Shown here: positions 19,910-28,900 of the stretch, piece after piece
How positions within the stretch are numbered: the first letter of the stretch is position 1
How the letters are laid out: each line of letters starts with the position of its first letter
Assembly: GCA_947167715.1 (NCBI GenBank)
Contig: CAMVJD010000001.1
Span: 62,001 to 126,000, forward strand
Length of the DNA stretch: 64,000 nt
DNA from: an uncultured Eubacteriaceae bacterium
GTDB taxonomy: Bacteria; Bacillota; Clostridia; Lachnospirales; CAG-274
Reading direction: 5' to 3'
Notes under the pieces: model-generated
The model's database searches: none
The model's input: the letters and a program-made list of their open reading frames with translations, nothing else
Told to the model about the DNA's origin: nothing
Position numbers and translations under genes: made by a program

Positions 19910-22900
19910 TTACAGACAATCATCGCCCTTTTTAGGTGGTTCGGGAGGTTCTTGCTGTGCTGCTATTTTGTCGTTTATTTCTTTCAGCTTTTCTCTCTTT
20001 TCCTCAAGCTCTTTGAGTTGTGGGAATGTTCGGGAAAGCTGTTTTTCAGCCTGTTGGATTTTCAGCTGTGTGCTTTCGACCTTATACTGTGCCGATGCAA
20101 GCTCCTTTTTGAGTGTTGAACCGAGTAAATGGTCAACTCTTTGGATATTGCGCACACCGTCAACCGTACCAAGCTCGACCTTGTACTCATCCGCGCCCTG
20201 CACTTTGAGAACGTAGTGATTTGAAACGCTGCTATAATACGCTTTTAAGTCAAAGCCTTTATAACAGCCTATTTCAACATCTTTTGTGCCGCAGCCGTAA
20301 TAAGGCTTTATTGTGCGGCAAGCAGCTAATAAGGCTTTTTCGGCTTCTGCTCGTTCGGTGTAGGTCTTTCCTTGTATCTCGATGCCTGCAAACTTGTTGT
20401 CGGAGTTTTTGTGCTTTTCAGCCGTTTCAACGTCCTTTGAAAGTTTTTCAATATCGTGTTTGGCTTTCTCGATAGTGAGTGGAAAGTCCTTGTTGAGTTT
20501 GTTTTTGAGTGCATTTTGCCCTCTGCAAAAGGAATTGTAGTTAGTCTCCAATTTCTTTAAGGATATATCCAACATCATCTGCTCACGCAAGAGCGGATTA
20601 TCCATTGCAAGTGCTTTAATCTCTGCATAGCTCAATACGCTGTCATCAACATCTTGTATGCTTCTTTCGGGTGTTTTGGAAGTCATAATCTGCGATATAG
20701 ACTTCTGCTTATTCTCGACAAGCTGATACGAATAGCCGTCAAAAGTACCCGAAGCAACGTAATTAAAGATACTTACATTTTTATTCAAGTTGCCCTGTCT
20801 AATGATGCGACCGTTACGCTGTTGGAGGTCAGCAGGCTTCCACGGGCAATCCAAGTGATGTACTGCTTTTAACAGCCTTTGGCAGTTTACACCCGTGCCA
20901 AGTTTGCTTGTTGAGCCAAGCAGTATCCTTATCTCGCCATCGTTTACTTTGCGCATAACCTCTGCTTTCTTTTTGTCGCTAACATCGTGTATCGCCAAAA
21001 TCTGCTCTTTCGGTATACCATATTGCTCGCTTAACTTGCTTTCAATATCTCTGTATACGCTGAATTCGCCGTTATTTTTGGGTGTAGACAAGTCGCAAAA
21101 GATAATCTGCGTTCCCTTGTAGTCCTTGCTTTCTTCCCAAATTTTAGCAACATTCGCAATACACAAATTGACTTTGCTGTTCGGGTCATCGGGTAATGTC
21201 GGGTCAAGAAGCCTTTGGTCTAATGCTAACTTTCGTCCGTCATTTGTAATACGCAGCATATTGTCCTCGGTCGGCTCAACAAGCCTATTTCGCACATCAT
21301 TTGCACGCTCGGCAAGACCTTGTAACAGTTCTTTTTGTTCGGGGCTTGCAGGTGTATCAATAACCTTAAATTCGGGAGTCGGCATATTGGGGATATTCAA
21401 CACATCAGCGGTCTTAATATCTGCTGTTTCCTTGAACATTGTTGTTAATTCGGGTACATTATCAAATTGCGAAAATCGAATTTTTTGCTGAAACCCCGTA
21501 CTTTCGGGCGTTAGTTCCATACCCGCTTCAATTTTGCCGAAGTTGGCAGCCCAAGCATCGAAGTTCTCCAAACCATTTGCCCGCAGCACATCATTCTGCA
21601 AATATTTCTGCATAGTGTACATTTCGGCTATCCCGTTACTAATAGGCGTTCCTGTGCTGAAAACCGTACCTTTTGAGCCTGTCAGCTCATCAAGGTAACG
21701 GCATTTCATATACATATCCGTTGCTCTTTGACTCTCGACACCCGCATTTATACCCGCAACGTTTCTACCCATTTTTGTGGAGAAAAACAGGTTTTTATAT
21801 GCGTGTGCTTCGTCAACAAAAATCTTGTCAACACCTAATTCCTCAAATGTCAAGGCTCTGTCCTTGTCCTCGGAGTTTATAAGTGTTGTCAGCTTGCGTT
21901 CAAGCTGTTTTTTCTTTGTTTCAAGCTGTTTTACGCTGAAACCTCTGCCTTTGTCCTCGCGCTTGATTTTGTCAAGCTCGTTTGTTATGCTGTCAATTTC
22001 CTTGCGCATATAGTTTTCTTGATACTCTTGCGACATAGGTATTTTCTTAAATTGCTCGTGAGACATAACAATAGCATCATATTCGCCCGTAACAGCCTTT
22101 GCGAAAAAGGTATTTCTATTCGCCTTTTCAAAGTCTTTTTCCGTTGCAACAAGTATGTTTGCAGACGGGTAGAGATGCATAAACTCTTTTGCGAACTGAT
22201 TTAAAATTGCTTTGGGTACGGCGTATAAGCTCTTATGGAACAATCCAAGCCTTTTGCCCTCCATACCCGCAGCCTGCAATGTAAATGTTTTGCCTGCACC
22301 GACTTCGTGCGCAATCAAAGCGTTTCTATTGCTATAAAGAATACGCGCAATCGCATCTTTTTGATGCTTTCGCAACTCAATGTTAGGGTTAATGCCCGAT
22401 AAAACAAGGCTGTTGCCGTTATACTCACGCGGCACAACTGAATTGAATTTTTCGTTGTATATCTGAACGAGGTCGTTTGCTCTGTCCTCATCGGCATATA
22501 TCCAATCAGCGAACATTTCCTTAATCATTTCTTGTTTTGCCTGTGCTTCGGCTGTTTTTTCTTTGTTTACATACCGCTTTTCTGTAACAGGGTCTTTGTC
22601 ATAGACCGTTACAAGTGTCTGATTGAGACACGCTTCAATCAGTTCATAGGCACTTTTATACGCTGTTCCGTAGGTAGAGCGAGACGGAACATCATCTTTA
22701 CCTATAACATTTTTGTTGCTGATGCCGTATGTTGCTGTTGTTGGGTCATAAGCAACGGCTATCGTTGCCCAATTTCTGCCCCTTGCCGCAAACGGGTCAT
22801 CATTGCTCTTATATTCATAATCTGAACGACTATATGTAGGAGTTTCAAGCAGTTCATAAATGAACTGTTCAAAATACTTTGTCGGTATCCACGTTGAGCC

Positions 22901-25900
22901 GAGCTGTGCCATAATCTCGTCCGATGTAAGGTCAATGGGCTGCACCGTTTTTAACGCATCCACATTGATTTTATAGCTTTCATCAGCTACCGAACTTTCA
23001 ATAGCTGTTTCGAGTTTTTTACGCACATTGCCCGACAAGTATTCGTCTCTTGTTTCATATTGCTCCGTTTCGGGATTTTTGAAAATCTGCCCGTCTGCCT
23101 GCAATGAAGAAATAACATATTCTTCACTTTGATTGCATAGCTTCGCCATAAACTCAATATCGACCCTTGCCTTTTCGCCAAGCGAAACGACAAGTGCTTC
23201 GGCAGGCGTATCAACCTTTTCGACTGGCGCGGGAACAGACACCGTCCTTTTTGTGAAAATATCGGCTTTTCGTTCCAACTTGCCGTCATTGTCAATAAAT
23301 TCCAATGATTTCACAATGTTTTTTCTGTCGTCTTTGGCGAGAAGATTTATGCTTTTATCAATAAGCCCGTGTTGCTTTGTAAAATCATCATATTTGATAT
23401 TCAATTCTGCCTGCAAATCAGCTATTCTGCTGTCGGGTGTTCCAAAACGGCTCTGTTCCTCAATGAGTGTTTTAAGAGTTTCGGCAATGCTTATAAGCTC
23501 AATAGTCTTTACTTCATCGCTTGACCTCTTAAAAGTCTGCTTTTCCATTGTGTCATTTTCGCGATAGTAAACTTCGCCATCAATGACGGATAAACAGAAA
23601 TTAGGGTATTTTGACGGGTCTATTTCATTGGTTTTTTCCGCTGAAATATCTCTGTCAAAAATGTTCTCATTGTGAGACACATTTTCTATTTTGCCGCTGA
23701 CTGTTTCCAATGCAGCGTTAATACTCTCCGCAAGCGTTTCGTTTTCTTTGGCATCACAAGTAATACCAAAGCCATACGCATTTGAAACTACCTTAATATC
23801 GCCCGCAACAGCTTCGGGGTGCGACTTGAAATAATCGTTGATACGGATTGTTTCGCCGCTTTCCCGTGCTTTCTCGGTGTACAGACTATCGTCTATCTCG
23901 CTTGCGTTTACCCATTCGGGCATATCTTGTGTTAAGTCTCTCGGTTCTGATCTTTTTTGCAAAAAGAGAATGTCCGAGACGACTTCCGTTCCCGCATTTG
24001 ACTTAAATGCCGTGTTCGGCAGTCTGACCGCACCCAAGAGGTCTGCACGCTCTGCGAGATATTTTCTAACGCTGCTGTCCTTTTTATCAAGCGTACCGCT
24101 TGATGTGATAAAAGCTACAACACCGCCTGCGTGTACCTTATCCAAGGCTTTTTTGAAAAAATAATCGTGGATAAGTTCGCCTTTTTTAAAGGTTTTATCC
24201 GATAATCGTACTTGTCCGAAAGGCACATTGCCGACAGCCAAGTCAAAAATATCGCTTTGGAAATTCGTTTTTTCAAGCCCGCGTATTTGTATTTTCGCAT
24301 CGGGATATAGCTGTTTAGCTATTCTTCCAGATATATCGTCAAGCTCAACACCGTAAAGGGTGCTGTTCTTTTCGATATTTTCGGGCATTGCTCCGAAAAA
24401 GTTACCGATACCCATTGCAGGCTCAAGGATTTTGCCGCCCTCAAAGCCCATTTTTTCAAGTGTTGAATACATAGCCTTGATTATTTCGGGCGAGGTATAA
24501 AATGCGTCTGTTACGGAAGAACGCGCAGACTCATATTCGCTGTCGGTAAGCAATTCTTTTAATTCCGTGTACTCTTTCGACCAACCTTTTGACGGGTCTG
24601 TGTCAAAGGCTTCGGAAAGACCGCCCCAACCGACATATTTTGACAAAATCTCCTGTTGTTCTTTTGTCGCGGGAACATTTAAGCGTTCAAGCTCCTTTAA
24701 GGTCTTTATCGCTTCAATGTTTGCACGGAATTTTTCTCTCGGTGTGCCTACACCGAGTTCAGTATCCGTTATTTTGAAATTTTCTGCAACTCTGTCGGGG
24801 TTGCCAAGATAATTGCCCTCGGCGGCAAGTTTAAATTTATCAACATTCTCCGTTATAACAAAATTGCCGTCCTTTTTGCTTATGCCTATATCATCGGGAT
24901 ATACGCCATACATTGCAGTAACGGTATATTCTGTGTTCTTGTAGATAAACGTATCTCCAAGAGTTATATCGGCAGCGTTGATATGCTTTATTTCCGCTTC
25001 GGGTGCAGGCTCTTTTATAGGCTCTGCGCTGTCAATGATTTTTTCTTGTTCGGATAAGTCTTTTTCAACCACAAGCGGTTTATCTCCAAGCTCATTAAGA
25101 AGATTTTTCTTCCAATGACCTATGAAAGACCTTACTTGTATAGGCGCAGTCTTATCGGTATTTTCAAAGCCCATTCTAAAATCGCTGTCAATCTCTGTTA
25201 TTTTGAGTTTTTCGCCGCCAAGCTCAATAATATCCCCGACAACAAGTTTGTCGGCAATATCGCCGTTTATAAAGGCTCTTGCTTCGTCAAGACTTGTACA
25301 GAATTGTCCTCTGCCTGCATAATTATAAGTCTCGCCATTGTCAATGCTCGTCATAATCTGCACATTACAGGGATAATCGGCATTATCGGTACTTTTGATA
25401 ACATACTTTGTGCTGTTATCATAGCCGTTTATTTCCTCTGAAAAATCGTTCTCATTGTGAGACACATTTTCTGCTTCGGGTGCGGCTTGTACGCTTGTGC
25501 TTGCTTTTTGGGCATCTATTTGGCTTTCAGCCTTATCAAGTGCATTGCCAAGATACTTGCCCTCTTGCAATAATGTGTCCCTGTTGATGTTTTCATAAAT
25601 GGGTTGCGGAAAATCTATTGTATCGTTATCATAGGTTATAGTTATGTCATTTTCGGTTTGACCCGATAATTCATAAACTTCACATTCGCCACCTCGATAA
25701 TAGAACATATCGCCGACTTTGATGCTGTCGCGGTCGGGCGTATTATTTTGAGGTATATTTTCCGTTTCGGTCGCAGGTGGAATAAATGCAATTTCATCAC
25801 TCATTTCATTGACAATATAAACGGTTTTGTTTCGGTCGTTTAATGCTTCGTCCAAAAACTTTTTAACGATTTCTTTGGCTTCATCCAAATCAATGCTAAT

Positions 25901-28900
25901 ATCTATCGGCATACTATTTACTCTATCATAATATGCAGTTCTGATTTCGCCCGCTTTAAATTCAAAAAAAACATCATCTTCTACTTTTTTAACATCAATT
26001 CCATCGCGTTTTTCGTAAGAAACGGTATTTAACTTGATTGTTGAGTCTTTTAAATCAACTTTAAAACCGTATTCGGGTATATCAATAACCAAATCTTTTG
26101 GTTGAATAGTATAGTCGATATTTCTATCGTCTAATATTGTTTTGATATACGCTTCATCATCGGCAAGAACAGATAAATATGAAACATCGTAAAAGCTCTC
26201 TTTGGAAATGTCGAATTTATATCCGTTCAACTCCAAGTGTTCCGTTAAATCGGCAATTTCATTGTCGTTGCCTTTAAGATTAAATACAGTTCTATCTTCT
26301 TCCTTTTCCTGCACAGGCGTAACAAACTGCTCAATAACGCCGTTTTCAGCCAAAGCAAACGCAAAAGCAGCTATTTCTCTGTCGCTTGAAAGAATATCCC
26401 CGCGAAGTTCATTAAAATCTCCAGTAAAAACAGGGTTTTTCTTGATAAAATCGTCTCCAATGCTTACGGCGAGGTCATAGCCCTCAACGGCATTGTTGCC
26501 CTGCTCATAGAGCTTGTTATAAAATTCTGTATAGCTGTCAAAGACTGCCGAAAGCTCTTTATCCTCTGAAAAATCGTTCTCATTGTGAGACCCTTTTTCA
26601 GCTTCATAGCTCGGTGTTTCCTCTGCCGTATTTGTATTCTGTACAAATAAGTCAAAAGCCTGTTCGACAAGCGTTTCGTCAGCGAGAATATCATAAAATG
26701 CCTTTTTAATTCTGTTTTCTTTGACTTGGTCTCCTTGCCAACCGTGAATACTATTTTCGTTAAATGCTGTTTTTATTACATCAAGTCTATCCGCGCCGAC
26801 AACATTTTCAAGTGCCTGTTCAAAATCAGTTTTTTCTGCATTTTGAACGGAGCTGTTAAGCATATCTGCGGCGATAGCTTTTGCCTGCTCCAAGTCTGTA
26901 ATGCCTTGATTATTCAGCGCATCGGCTATTTGTATACACAAATCTTTATCCTCGATATATGACATTGCCATTTCACGATTGCCCGAATGGTCAACCTTGT
27001 TTTTGTCGATAATTCGATACACGGAATAAAGCATTGTATCTCCGACAGGGTTTGATGTATAGTCCCAATCGTTAATCGGTTCTTTGACGGCTTCACGCGG
27101 TTCATCGTGAATTTCAACGCCATAACCGTTTTCTTTGAGCCTGTCGATAAAGCGGTCTAAAGCAAAACTCGGTATTCCTGTCATTTTCTCTCCGTTTCGC
27201 AGAGATGAATGTAATTCAAGGACATCAACCATAATCTGTGCTTCTTCTCCAAACGCTTCGTAAAAGTCTCCGAGTTTGTATAAGTTTATAATTTGCTTAT
27301 TGGGAACAGATATTTCCTGCTCATTAAAAGTGGTCTCATCGTGAGACACTTTTTCAGCGGTCGAAAGTTCGGCTTGCTTTTCAGCTAATGATATTTCTTT
27401 TATATAATCTCCGTTTTCAGTTAAAACAATATGACCGACTTTATCGGTAAAACCATAATTATCGCTTTCAAGTTCAAATAACTTTTTGCCGTTTTCCTCA
27501 AAACTATCTACAACGCTCCAAGAACCGTCATTACCAAGTAAATCAAGGGATAACCCTTTTGTATTTTCATCAATGTGCAGTTCTTCTCGTTTTTCGTTGT
27601 ATGCTTTGAGCAAGTCGTTCCAATCTTTGCAGCCGTCATTACCGCATAATTCAAAAATCGTGTCATCTGTAAGCTGATGAGCGGGTATACCAAGCGTTTC
27701 TTGCATTTTTTGTGCAAAGTTCCTGCCTGCTTCGTCATTGTCAGTTGCGACAAGAGCATTTGCAGGTGTAATACCATAACGCTCAAGCGTGGTATTTACA
27801 ACTTTATCTTTTAAGCCGCCCATAGACACAAGCAGCGCATCTGTATCTCTGTGCAAAGCATAAAAACTCATCGCATCTATGCCTGCTTCAAAGAAAATAA
27901 CTTTTTCGGGCTTATCTGCGCCTGTTGGGTTAATGGTAAAGCCATTTCCTCCGCGCTCGGTCGTTTGTTTGAAACGGTGGCTTGTATTTGTACTCGTCAG
28001 CTCTGCGCCCGTCAATTCGCCGTTCTCGTCAAATATCTTAAATACGGCATTTCCGCGCATATCTTGTGCTATACTGCCGTTCTCGATAAGAGATTTTACT
28101 ATATCTTCGGGTATACCGCGTGTTTTCGTTAAATACGCATAAGTTCTATTGGTCTTGTTGTCAAGCTCGTTAGGAAGAACAACGTGCGGCTCATCGGCTT
28201 GCGGCTGTTCTTGCTTTTCGGTCTGAACGGGTGTGACCGTACCGATATTATGAAAATCGGTATATCCCGCAAAGCTCAATAAATCCTCTAATGCCTGTCG
28301 ATATTCCATACCGAGGACTTCCATAGCAAAATTTACGGCATTGCCGCCTTTGTTTTGACTATTCCAATAGTAGCTGCTATCCTTAATACGCATACTATCG
28401 TGTTCAAGCATTGTATATTCATTAGAACCGACACGTTTTGTCTGTATGCCCTTGCTGTTCAAGTAATCAACGATATTTATTCTTTTTGCCGCTTCAACAA
28501 GTTCATCGGAAATGCGGTTGCTTTCCTTTTTGGGTGTGTCTTTTTTGCGTGCTTCGGTCACGCGCGTGACTATTTCATCAAGTTTGCTCTTGTCGGCAAA
28601 GGAAATAGTTATAGTTGCGCTATTGCCGTCTATAACACCGCTGTATGGTATGCCGTCCTTTTCAAGTTCGGCAGCAATAGCTCTTGCGGTCGGTGTAACA
28701 TAAGTATTAAAGTTCTTGCGCTTGATTTTAGCATAGGCAGTATTGCCTATAATCTCGCGCCCGTCCTTTGTTTGATTGCTTTTTTCAGCCTGCGGCTTGT
28801 CAATCTCGGCTTCTTTTTGCTGTTCCTGCTCAACAGCGTGGAAATGCCTTTCAATATCCCTTAAAACGGTTTTTGAAGCGACATTTATCGTGTCGGCAAG